A DNA stretch of 18,899 nt. Source: DATHWB01 sp040902855. Its GTDB lineage: Bacteria > Actinomycetota > Acidimicrobiia > Spongiisociales > ZC4RG35. Made by a program: the position numbers and the translations under genes. Below the pieces are notes generated by a model, which was not told where the DNA came from, made no database searches, and was given only the letters and a program-made list of their open reading frames with translations. The DNA lies in assembly GCA_040902855.1 (NCBI GenBank), contig JBBDWN010000111.1:1-18899 (forward strand), in the 5' to 3' direction. This document shows, piece after piece, positions 13,572 through 18,899 of this stretch. The stretch's first letter is position 1, and each line of letters begins with the position of its first letter.

Positions 13572-14173
13572 GTGGCCGAGTCTCCGCTCGTGTTGACCGC
13601 GACGACCATCGGGGCGCCGTCGTGCGGGATGTCGAGGACTGAAACCGATGCCGGACTCACTCCGATGCGCTGGAAGAGGTCGAGTGGGGTGCCGAGGTGA
13701 TGGGCGAGGACCGCCTTGATGATGTCGGCGTGAGTCACGATCGCGATCGTGTCCTTCGGGTGGCTCCGTGCCAGGCGATCGACGGTGGCGACGGCTCGGC
13801 GTTGGGCGTCGGCCAGGTTCTCGCCGTTGGGAAAGGTCATGCGCGATGGTGTGATCTGGACCACTTTCCATGCCTTCAGCGGGGAGAGGCTCTTCAGCGT
13901 CCGGCCCGACCACTTCCCGTAGTCCACTTCGAGCACGCCGTCCTCGCGGATCGGGCGGAGGCCGTGCGGTTGGCAGATCTCGAGCGCGGTCTCCCAGGTC
14001 CGTTCGATGGGGGAGGCGTAGACCGCTTTCAGCTTGGTCGAGGCGAGGTGGGCGGCAGTGCGCCGGGCGATCTCGACGCCCGCCGCATCGAGGGACACGC
14101 CGGGCAGCCTGCCGGTGAGCTTCCTGCCGGTTTCGGGCGTCGGCGCGTGCCGCACGAGAAGTACACGACCCAT
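13562..14173 (-). CDS. Histidine phosphatase, MSMEG_4193 family (phosphoglycerate-mutase-like)
   Basis: A 203-residue cytoplasmic member of the histidine phosphatase superfamily. The phosphorylated histidine is H9 in VRHAPT (RHA rather than RHG), SPIERTWETA supplies the second Arg, LEVDYGKWSG the acid, and H148 in VTHAD the second catalytic His. The substrate is unknown; the family is actinobacterial and goes with the two genes that follow (mycobacterial Rv2135c-Rv2133c order). The ATG sits 6 bases behind a TAGGGT box with no ribosome site, so this gene probably heads its own leaderless transcript. Confidence 0.92.
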   Translation of the reverse strand: MGRVLLVRHAPTPETGRKLTGRLPGVSLDAAGVEIARRTAAHLASTKLKAVYASPIERTWETALEICQPHGLRPIREDGVLEVDYGKWSGRTLKSLSPLKAWKVVQITPSRMTFPNGENLADAQRRAVATVDRLARSHPKDTIAIVTHADIIKAVLAHHLGTPLDLFQRIGVSPASVSVLDIPHDGAPMVVAVNTSGDSATWR

Positions 14174-14179
14174 CCCGCG

Positions 14180-14185
14180 ACCCTA
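14180..14185 (-). promoter_or_regulatory. -10 box TAGGGT of the phosphatase-DUF3090-SCO1664 operon
   Basis: On the minus strand TAGGGT, 6 bases (CGCGGG), then the ATG at 14173. It matches the leaderless arrangement at the cupin and MoxR genes. Confidence 0.55.
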
Positions 14186-14229
14186 TCGCCCCCCACCCAG
14201 AACCCGGAAGTCCATTCGTACCCAGGGTT

Positions 14230-14253
14230 AGATCGGACTCCCACGTCCGATCT
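14230..14253 (-). terminator. Hairpin between the SRAP and phosphatase genes
   Basis: AGATCGGAC and GTCCGATCT form a perfect 9-bp stem around a 6-base loop, 16 bases past the SRAP gene stop. No T-run follows. It separates the SRAP transcript from the phosphatase promoter and is a likely terminator or 3' stabiliser. Confidence 0.5.
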
Positions 14254-14269
14254 GGCCCGCGGAAGAGAA

Positions 14270-14938
14270 TTAGGCGGCGGGTTCGGTCAGTTGCGGACCG
14301 TTGTTGCGAACCGAGTTCACTTCTGAAGAGACCGAGTGTTCGTGGATGAGATCCGGATCGATCGGTTGGAGCAGGCGTTCGGCCTCCAGAGGATCGGTGA
14401 GGTCACGATCCAGCCAGGCATCCCACACTTCGGGCAAGAGGATGACGGGCATCCTGCCGTGGATGGAGGCGATCGTTCCTACCGCGGCGGTCGTGATGAT
14501 CGAACACGTCCGGATCCACTCGTCGGTCGCCGGGTCCTTCCACGACGACCAGATCCCGGCGAAGGCCATGGGAAACCCGTCTGCCCGGTACACCCAGTGC
14601 GGGGTGCGCCCCACCTCTTTCGGCTCCCACTCGTAGAAACCGTCGGCCGGGATCAGGCAGCGCTTGCGAGCGAAAGAGTCCCGAAAGGCGGGGGTGGTCG
14701 CGACGGTTTCTGAGCGGGCATTGATGTGGATCGACCTGCGGTCTTTCGCCCAATGGGGGATCAGGCCCCATCGCATCGAACCGAGCAGCCGCTCGTGTTC
14801 CCATTCGGCGACGGTGTAGACGGGGTCGGTGGGCGCGACGTTGTAGTTCGGTTGGAGCGACTCGGTCGCCAGCCGATCCACCGAGAAGAACTCGGCGTAG
14901 TCGTCGGCGTCGGCCGCCAGCACGTATCGCCCGCACAC
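14270..14938 (-). CDS. SRAP/HMCES-type abasic-site processing protein (YedK-like)
   Basis: A 222-residue SOS-response-associated peptidase. It shields abasic sites in single-stranded DNA by a covalent thiazolidine link through Cys2 after removal of Met1. The key residues sit at nearly the same positions as in E. coli YedK: C2 (MCGRY), N73 in INARSET, E103 in DGFYEW and H160 in SIHGRMPV. Because Cys must be residue 2, the start is the GTG at 14938, not the GTG three codons upstream (14947). A TAGAGT box 7 bases before 14938 supports this and implies a leaderless mRNA. It stands upstream of, and in the same direction as, the phosphatase operon but is separated by a hairpin. Confidence 0.94.
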   Translation of the reverse strand: MCGRYVLAADADDYAEFFSVDRLATESLQPNYNVAPTDPVYTVAEWEHERLLGSMRWGLIPHWAKDRRSIHINARSETVATTPAFRDSFARKRCLIPADGFYEWEPKEVGRTPHWVYRADGFPMAFAGIWSSWKDPATDEWIRTCSIITTAAVGTIASIHGRMPVILLPEVWDAWLDRDLTDPLEAERLLQPIDPDLIHEHSVSSEVNSVRNNGPQLTEPAA

Positions 14939-14945
14939 GCCACGC

Positions 14946-14951
14946 ACTCTA
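14946..14951 (-). promoter_or_regulatory. -10 box TAGAGT of the SRAP gene
   Basis: On the minus strand TAGAGT is followed by 7 bases and the GTG codon that places Cys at position 2. The box overlaps the more upstream GTG (14947-14945), which would therefore lie outside the mRNA. No SOS box is recognised. Confidence 0.55.
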
Positions 14952-14992
14952 CGAGCCGGTCAAACGTGCGTCCGCCCCGCCGAGACAGGGGG

Positions 14993-15018
14993 GTTTAGGG
15001 ATCGGCGGGGATGGGAAC
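14993..15018 (+). promoter_or_regulatory. SigmaB/sigmaF-like promoter, GTTT-N16-GGGAAC
   Basis: GTTT (14993-14996) is followed after 16 bases by GGGAAC (15013-15018), one base from the GGGWAW -10 form. The spacing is identical to the promoter at 2304-2329. It would give a leader of about 40 bases with the Shine-Dalgarno site of the DUF2383 gene. A competing box, TGTAGT at 15029, has no matching -35. Confidence 0.5.
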
Positions 15019-15064
15019 AGACCGTGTGTGTAGTCAACCGACCCACCCGACCGAGGAGAATCCC

Positions 15065-15514
15065 ATGCAAATGGAAGAAACCGCCGCCGTACTCGAAGAT
15101 CTCATCGAAACGCTCGAAGACGGGCGAAAGGGCTTCGATCAGGCCGCCGAGCGACTCGAAGACAGTGATCACGGTGCCATCGCCGTCGATCTCCGCCGTT
15201 ACGCGCAAGAACGCGCCGACTTCTCCGTGGAGCTGCGCAATGCCGCCGCTCAGCACGGGATCGACATTGCCGAGGAAGGTTCGATCGGTGGAGCGCTGCA
15301 TCGTGGATGGCTGACCCTGAAGGATGCCCTCACCGGCGACGATCCGACCGCGGTACTGGGCGCTGCCGAGACCGGCGAGGATCATGCCGTCGCCGAGTTC
15401 GAAGACGCCCTCGGCAAGGATCTCCCTGTCGAGGTCCGTTCGATCATCGAGCGCCAGGCCGCTTCGGTGCGTCGTGCGCACGACGAGGTCAAGCGACTCC
15501 GCGACACCAAGTAG
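15065..15514 (+). CDS. DUF2383/PA2169-type ferritin-like four-helix-bundle protein
   Basis: A 149-residue all-helical protein of the PA2169 (DUF2383) ferritin-like family. Recognisable pieces are LIETLEDGRKGFDQAAE (about 13-29), the YAQERADF helix, GGALHRGWLTLKDALTG in the middle, and a final helix rich in Arg/Glu. Such proteins are usually linked to stress; whether they bind metal is not established, and the strict ferritin EXXH pattern is not clear here. The ATG at 15065 has a good Shine-Dalgarno GAGGAG (15053-15058, 6 bases away); a second ATG two codons later is less well placed. The gene is a single-gene transcript between a stress-type promoter and a strong terminator. Confidence 0.9.
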   Translation: MQMEETAAVLEDLIETLEDGRKGFDQAAERLEDSDHGAIAVDLRRYAQERADFSVELRNAAAQHGIDIAEEGSIGGALHRGWLTLKDALTGDDPTAVLGAAETGEDHAVAEFEDALGKDLPVEVRSIIERQAASVRRAHDEVKRLRDTK

Positions 15515-15534
15515 CGACCACGTCACACCAACAC

Positions 15535-15569
15535 GAGGAGGGGCCGGTGACCGGCCCCTCCTCTTCTTC
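15535..15569 (+). terminator. Rho-independent terminator of the DUF2383 gene
   Basis: A perfect 13-bp stem (GAGGAGGGGCCGG / CCGGCCCCTCCTC) with loop TGA is followed by TTCTTC. It starts 20 bases past the stop codon. This is the clearest terminator in the window and fits a strongly expressed single gene. Confidence 0.85.
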
Positions 15570-15584
15570 AGCAACTCGTGGTAC

Positions 15585-15606
15585 CGACACGTCCGAGTCG
15601 ACACGT
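15585..15606 (+). repeat. Direct repeat CGACACGT upstream of the DUF2254 gene
   Basis: CGACACGT occurs at 15585-15592 and 15599-15606, 14 bases apart start to start. The second copy runs into the predicted -10 box. It may be an operator, or chance in a GC-rich region. Confidence 0.35.
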
Positions 15607-15611
15607 AGCCT
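15606..15611 (+). promoter_or_regulatory. -10 box TAGCCT of the DUF2254 gene
   Basis: TAGCCT, 6 bases (GTCGCG), then ATG at 15618. No ribosome site is present, so a leaderless mRNA is predicted. Confidence 0.5.
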
Positions 15612-15617
15612 GTCGCG

Positions 15618-16916
15618 ATGATTTCTGACGTCTCCTCCTGGATCAGGGCGAGGTTCGACCAGATCCGCGACAGCCTCTTTCTCCTGCCGGCCGGGATTGT
15701 CCTCCTCCTCGCCGCGGCCTCGCAGCTCGCTCGGCTGATCGATGGCACCCTCCAGGGGGTCGACAACCCGTGGCTGCTGTCGACGACGGTGGACTCGGGG
15801 CGGGCGATTCTCACGACGGTGGCGACGGCGACGGTGACTGTGGCCGCAATCGTCTTTTCGATGACGGCGGTTGTCGTGCAGCTCGCCACCACTCAGTTCT
15901 CGCCGAGGGTGACGCAGGGGTTCCTGCGCGACAGGTACCAGCAGGTGACGATCGGAATCACGATCGGGACGTTCGTCTACGCCCTCCTCGTGCTGGGTTC
16001 TGTGCGTGCTTTCGAGGTCGGCCCCGCGACCAACCACGACTTCTCGGTCACGCTGGCAGTGGTGTTGGCCGTTCTTTCGATGTTGGCCATCGTGTCGTTC
16101 ATTGACAGGATCATGCGAAGCATGAGGGTTGACTCCATCGTCCGCTCGGTGGCGCGGAAGTCGGATTCGGCGATCCGCGACCTCCCCGAGCGAGTTGCAG
16201 TCGACGAATCCGTACGCGCTCCGATCGACATGTCTACCGCCACGACTGTCGAGACGACCTGGGCTGGTTGGGTTCGCTCCGTCGACCACGACGCCATCCT
16301 GGCGGCGCTCCCAGGTGACACGTCGGTCCGGGTCGAGGTGCGGACAGGGGATTTCGTCGTTGCCCACAGCAGGACCGCCACCGTGTGGCCGGAAGTCGAC
16401 GAGAAGACGGCAACGGCGGTCGGAAACGCCATCTCCATGGGGCAGACGCGCACGATCAACGCCGACCCGGCATACGGCATTCGCCAACTCGTGGACATCG
16501 CGCTGCGTGCACTGTCTCCCTCCCTCAACGATCCGACGACAGGAGCAGACGTCGTGCGGCAGATGGCAGTTCCGCTCAAGTCCCTGATGCTCCGTGACAT
16601 TCCGGGACGCGTGGTGAGCGACGAACGAGGCAACCGGGTGTATGTGCCCCGGAACCTCACCCACGCCGATTACATCCACGAAGCGTTCACTGAGATCCGG
16701 CTCGACGCGATCGACCAGCCCTACGTCCTGCGCGCACTGCTCGAGACTCTGGGCGGCCTCATCGGCGTGATGGGCGACGCCGACGAGTCACGGACCTCGG
16801 CGCTTCGGCACCAGGCGTCGGCCACGGTTCAGGTGATCCGAGAGTCGTCGATGCCGGATCACGACAAAGAGTCCTTGTTTGACGCAGCGCGAGCAGCCGG
16901 CATCGATGTGGAGTGA
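15618..16916 (+). CDS. DUF2254 membrane protein
   Basis: A 432-residue inner-membrane protein of unknown function. Four membrane helices lie in the first 165 residues (about 20-41, 63-91, 109-128, 140-163), followed by a soluble C-terminal region of about 265 residues. Family motifs are visible: TTQFSPRVTQGFLRDRYQ after helix 2, and ALSPSLNDPTTGADVV in the soluble part. The soluble part also has a stretch near 230-255 (GDTSVRVEVRTGDFVV) resembling a small beta domain. Length is normal. The start fits homology and the -10 box. It is convergent with the following membrane protein gene, with 31 bases between the stops and no obvious terminator. Confidence 0.88.
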   Translation: MISDVSSWIRARFDQIRDSLFLLPAGIVLLLAAASQLARLIDGTLQGVDNPWLLSTTVDSGRAILTTVATATVTVAAIVFSMTAVVVQLATTQFSPRVTQGFLRDRYQQVTIGITIGTFVYALLVLGSVRAFEVGPATNHDFSVTLAVVLAVLSMLAIVSFIDRIMRSMRVDSIVRSVARKSDSAIRDLPERVAVDESVRAPIDMSTATTVETTWAGWVRSVDHDAILAALPGDTSVRVEVRTGDFVVAHSRTATVWPEVDEKTATAVGNAISMGQTRTINADPAYGIRQLVDIALRALSPSLNDPTTGADVVRQMAVPLKSLMLRDIPGRVVSDERGNRVYVPRNLTHADYIHEAFTEIRLDAIDQPYVLRALLETLGGLIGVMGDADESRTSALRHQASATVQVIRESSMPDHDKESLFDAARAAGIDVE

Positions 16917-16947
16917 TCGATAGTGCGACTGGGATCAGACGCCGAGA

Positions 16948-18240
16948 CTATGGAGCGGACTCGACGACGAGGGGAAGCGGCTCGGCGGTGGGCCACGGTT
17001 CGCCGGTCGGGTTGACGACGTGGATCTCGTAGCTCCCCGGTTCCATCAGGCGGTTGATGGAGAATCGGACTGTTTCGGGGACGTAGAAGAAGTCCCGGGT
17101 CGCCTGTAGTTCCCTCGCATCCTCGTCCGCCCAGTCGTCCCCGCATGCTGCCAACTGGGTGCCTGCGAGGACCGAGGCGATGAGGACGTCGTGTTCGATG
17201 GTGGGTCCCGGCGGGTCGACGGGTACCACCCGGAAGTACCAAAGAAGCTCCTCGAAATATGGGTCGTTCACCGGGTTGGCGATTCCGACGCGGCGCTCGC
17301 ACGAGGCGATGAGCTGTTCCAGCGTCTCGGCGGACGGATCGAAGGCGGTGTCGGGGGCCCGTCGGGATCGACGAAACTCGAACTCGATGACATCGCCCAC
17401 GGTGACCACCGAGGGAGATTGCATGGCGAGCACGACCCGCTCTTGGCGTTCTTCGCCTCGCTCGAAGACACCCTGGCGGGCGAGCGTGGACGGCGACTCG
17501 ATCGCAGGTGTCGGGGTAGTTGTGGCCGGACCGGAGGGAGGAATTTCTCGGCCCGGCCAACCGAAGGCGAACCCGGCGCCGACGGCGAGCACCACGACCG
17601 CCGCGGCGAGCCATGGCCAAATCCGCCTGCCCCTGGTGCGTGTCCCGCCGGGCGTACCCCCGATGTCGGGAGGGACATCGAAAGGTGTCGAGGTGACATC
17701 GACGCGGTACCGACCCGGAGCCGGATCCATTCCGAAACGCACCCGGGCGTAGGCGGCATCCCCCCGGTCCGAGAACCGGGCGGCGGCCACCGGGCGGGAC
17801 CGTTCCACATCGACGACGACTGCCCACCGACCGGCCACGTCCGGCATCCGGGCGGAGACGACGAGTTCGGTCCGGTCGGTGGCTGACAGTGCCAGATCCT
17901 GGACATCGTCGGGAGACCGTCCGAGGTCGATGGTGGTCACCAGCCTGGTCGTGAGGGAAATCGACGTGTCGATCTCGATGTCGCCTTCATGAAGCGCACG
18001 GGCGGCCTCGACGGCGTCGGTACCGAGCAGGTCTTTGAGCGCGTGGACGGCAGCGTCGCTCATCTCGCCGTCGGCGAGCGAAAGATCGACGATGACCGCT
18101 GCAACGTCTCCGCTTGCCGAACGGAACACAGTGACGCCCTCGACGGGAACCTCGGACCGATGCCACTCGGACTCGTCGAGCCGGCGAAACTCGATCCGAG
18201 CTCCGACCGGATCGTGTGTGAGGGTCATCCGTTCTGTCAT
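16948..18240 (-). CDS. Single-pass membrane protein coupled to a sigma-like factor, possible anti-sigma/sensor
   Basis: A 430-residue protein that I do not recognise as a named family. Residues 1-200 form a soluble N-terminal region, probably two small mixed or beta-rich domains (about 10-100 and 95-190). A basic RTRGRR (201-206) precedes one membrane helix (207-227), so the N-terminal part should be cytoplasmic. A Thr/Pro/Ser linker (about 234-252) leads to an outside domain of about 175 residues containing one Cys in LIASCERR and one in LAACGDDW, which could form a disulfide. It lacks the zinc anti-sigma motif. The ATG at 18240 overlaps the preceding gene's TGA by one base; a GTG one codon upstream is the alternative. 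The coupling suggests it regulates, or is regulated with, the sigma-like protein. Confidence 0.75.
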   Translation of the reverse strand: MTERMTLTHDPVGARIEFRRLDESEWHRSEVPVEGVTVFRSASGDVAAVIVDLSLADGEMSDAAVHALKDLLGTDAVEAARALHEGDIEIDTSISLTTRLVTTIDLGRSPDDVQDLALSATDRTELVVSARMPDVAGRWAVVVDVERSRPVAAARFSDRGDAAYARVRFGMDPAPGRYRVDVTSTPFDVPPDIGGTPGGTRTRGRRIWPWLAAAVVVLAVGAGFAFGWPGREIPPSGPATTTPTPAIESPSTLARQGVFERGEERQERVVLAMQSPSVVTVGDVIEFEFRRSRRAPDTAFDPSAETLEQLIASCERRVGIANPVNDPYFEELLWYFRVVPVDPPGPTIEHDVLIASVLAGTQLAACGDDWADEDARELQATRDFFYVPETVRFSINRLMEPGSYEIHVVNPTGEPWPTAEPLPLVVESAP

Positions 18241-18887
18241 CACGCCACCCCGGTCACGTTGAACGCGGCTTCGAGCAGCAGCCGCGCGCAGCGGCCACAG
18301 CGCGACTTGCGCTGTCGTTCGGCGGCGGTTGCGGGGGCGCCGTCATCGGGCTCACCCAACACCCGACGGAGACCCGCGTACACGAGTACGTCGAAGTCGC
18401 TTTCGATGTCCGCCAACACCGACTGGCAGATGTCGAGGGCCAGCGCCAGCACGACGTCATGCGCGCAGCCCGGGCAGGTGAGGAGCCGGGTCGCCACCTC
18501 TGGGATCTGTTCGATCAGTCGTGTGATCAGATCGTGCTGGTCGATCTGATCGAAGCCCGGCTCCCGGACGGGCGCCTGGTGTTCTGCGACCAGGGGTACG
18601 AGGGCATCGGAACGTCGTGTCACAGCCCGGGCCCGGTCGATGGCCAGGTTGTCGAGGACGCGGTAGGTGAAGCGGCGGATCTGTTCGTCGCCATCGAGAT
18701 CGGGGTACGGCTCGGCGCGGCGAGAGAACACGCGTTGCAGTTTGATCCACGCCTCGTTGACGAGGATTTCGGGTTCGACATCGTCGAGCCGTCGCTTCCG
18801 CGCGATGGCGGCGGCGTGGGAGAGCGCACCATCCGACATCAACCAGTCGTGGACCGCTTCCAGTTGGATGGACAGAGTCTGATCCAC
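18240..18887 (-). CDS. Atypical ECF-sigma-like protein with CxxC pairs, 5' end uncertain
   Basis: A protein of at least 215 residues. Residues 33-92 resemble sigma-70 region 2: an acidic helix EILVNEAWIKLQRVF, then RRFTYRVLDNLAIDRARAV, close to the region 2.3/2.4 signature ARNLAIDRLR. Residues 187-205 (TAAERQRKSRCGRCARLLL) look like the last helix of region 4. The usual first part of region 4 is not evident; instead there are C138-PG-C141 and C197-GR-C200 pairs plus C154, which could bind zinc or sense redox state. The GTG at 18887 is the first start I can see, but the frame stays open to the window edge, so the true start may lie outside. It could also be a sigma-derived regulator rather than a working sigma factor. 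The membrane protein gene follows with overlapping stop and start. Confidence 0.65.
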   Translation of the reverse strand: MDQTLSIQLEAVHDWLMSDGALSHAAAIARKRRLDDVEPEILVNEAWIKLQRVFSRRAEPYPDLDGDEQIRRFTYRVLDNLAIDRARAVTRRSDALVPLVAEHQAPVREPGFDQIDQHDLITRLIEQIPEVATRLLTCPGCAHDVVLALALDICQSVLADIESDFDVLVYAGLRRVLGEPDDGAPATAAERQRKSRCGRCARLLLEAAFNVTGVA

Positions 18888-18899
18888 GAGCGCCGACGC

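Noticed and set aside
14230..14253. AGATCGGA at the hairpin resembles the start of a common sequencing adapter
   Set aside because: The match ends after 8 bases and the sequence is a perfect palindrome in a normal intergenic position, so a natural hairpin explains it better.
14945..14947. Upstream GTG as start of the SRAP protein
   Set aside because: It would put four residues before the Cys that must follow Met1, and it overlaps the predicted -10 box.
15489..16679. Long minus-strand open frame opposite the DUF2254 gene
   Set aside because: His/Asp/Arg-rich shadow of a conserved membrane protein gene, with no motif of its own.

Overview
The window is high-GC, gene-dense DNA from an actinobacterium (Actinomycetota). 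The main markers are the run of MSMEG_4193-type phosphatase, DUF3090 and SCO1664-type kinase-like genes, a Nif3 plus C4-zinc-ribbon pair, an F420-dependent luciferase-like oxidoreductase close to F420-dependent glucose-6-phosphate dehydrogenase (FGD), and frequent leaderless promoters. An early-branching lineage such as Acidimicrobiia would fit the partly rearranged neighbourhoods, but that placement is inference. A 10-N run at 1552-1561 shows a draft, probably scaffolded, assembly. I see no rRNA, tRNA, CRISPR array, insertion sequence or prophage.

Layout. 83-2269 (minus): an MgtC/SapB-DUF4010 membrane protein whose N-terminus is broken or mis-assembled next to the gap, and a helix-hairpin-helix (DUF4332) protein behind a sigmaB/sigmaF-like promoter. 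2352-5364 (plus): a tightly packed set of Nif3-like protein, C4 zinc-ribbon coiled-coil protein, DUF457 membrane hydrolase-like protein and an unknown lipoprotein. 5404-5739: a small cupin, with its stop directly against the stop of the convergent F420-dependent oxidoreductase (5740-6732). 6816-7847: adenosine deaminase. 7886-11202: a two-gene MoxR-type AAA+ ATPase and VWA (MIDAS) protein module. 11184-14938 (minus): SRAP/HMCES protein, then phosphatase, DUF3090, SCO1664-like and an APC permease, the last four overlapping or nearly touching. 15065-16916 (plus): a ferritin-like DUF2383 protein with its own sigmaB-like promoter and a strong terminator, then a DUF2254 membrane protein. 16948-18887 (minus): a single-pass membrane protein translationally coupled to an atypical ECF-sigma-like protein that may continue past the window edge.

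Regulation. A recurrent TANNNT box, often exactly TAGGGT, lies 6-7 bases before the start codon of most operon-leading genes. This implies leaderless mRNAs and supports several start choices. Two genes with good Shine-Dalgarno sites instead carry GTTT-N16-GGG(T/A)A(T/C), the pattern of general-stress sigma factors, which suggests a shared stress regulon.

Most interesting for follow-up: the sigma-like/membrane-protein pair at the right end, the uncharacterised MoxR-VWA pair, the two matching stress promoters, the leaderless-promoter grammar, and the gap at 1552-1561 bordered by inverted copies of a GC-rich hairpin element.
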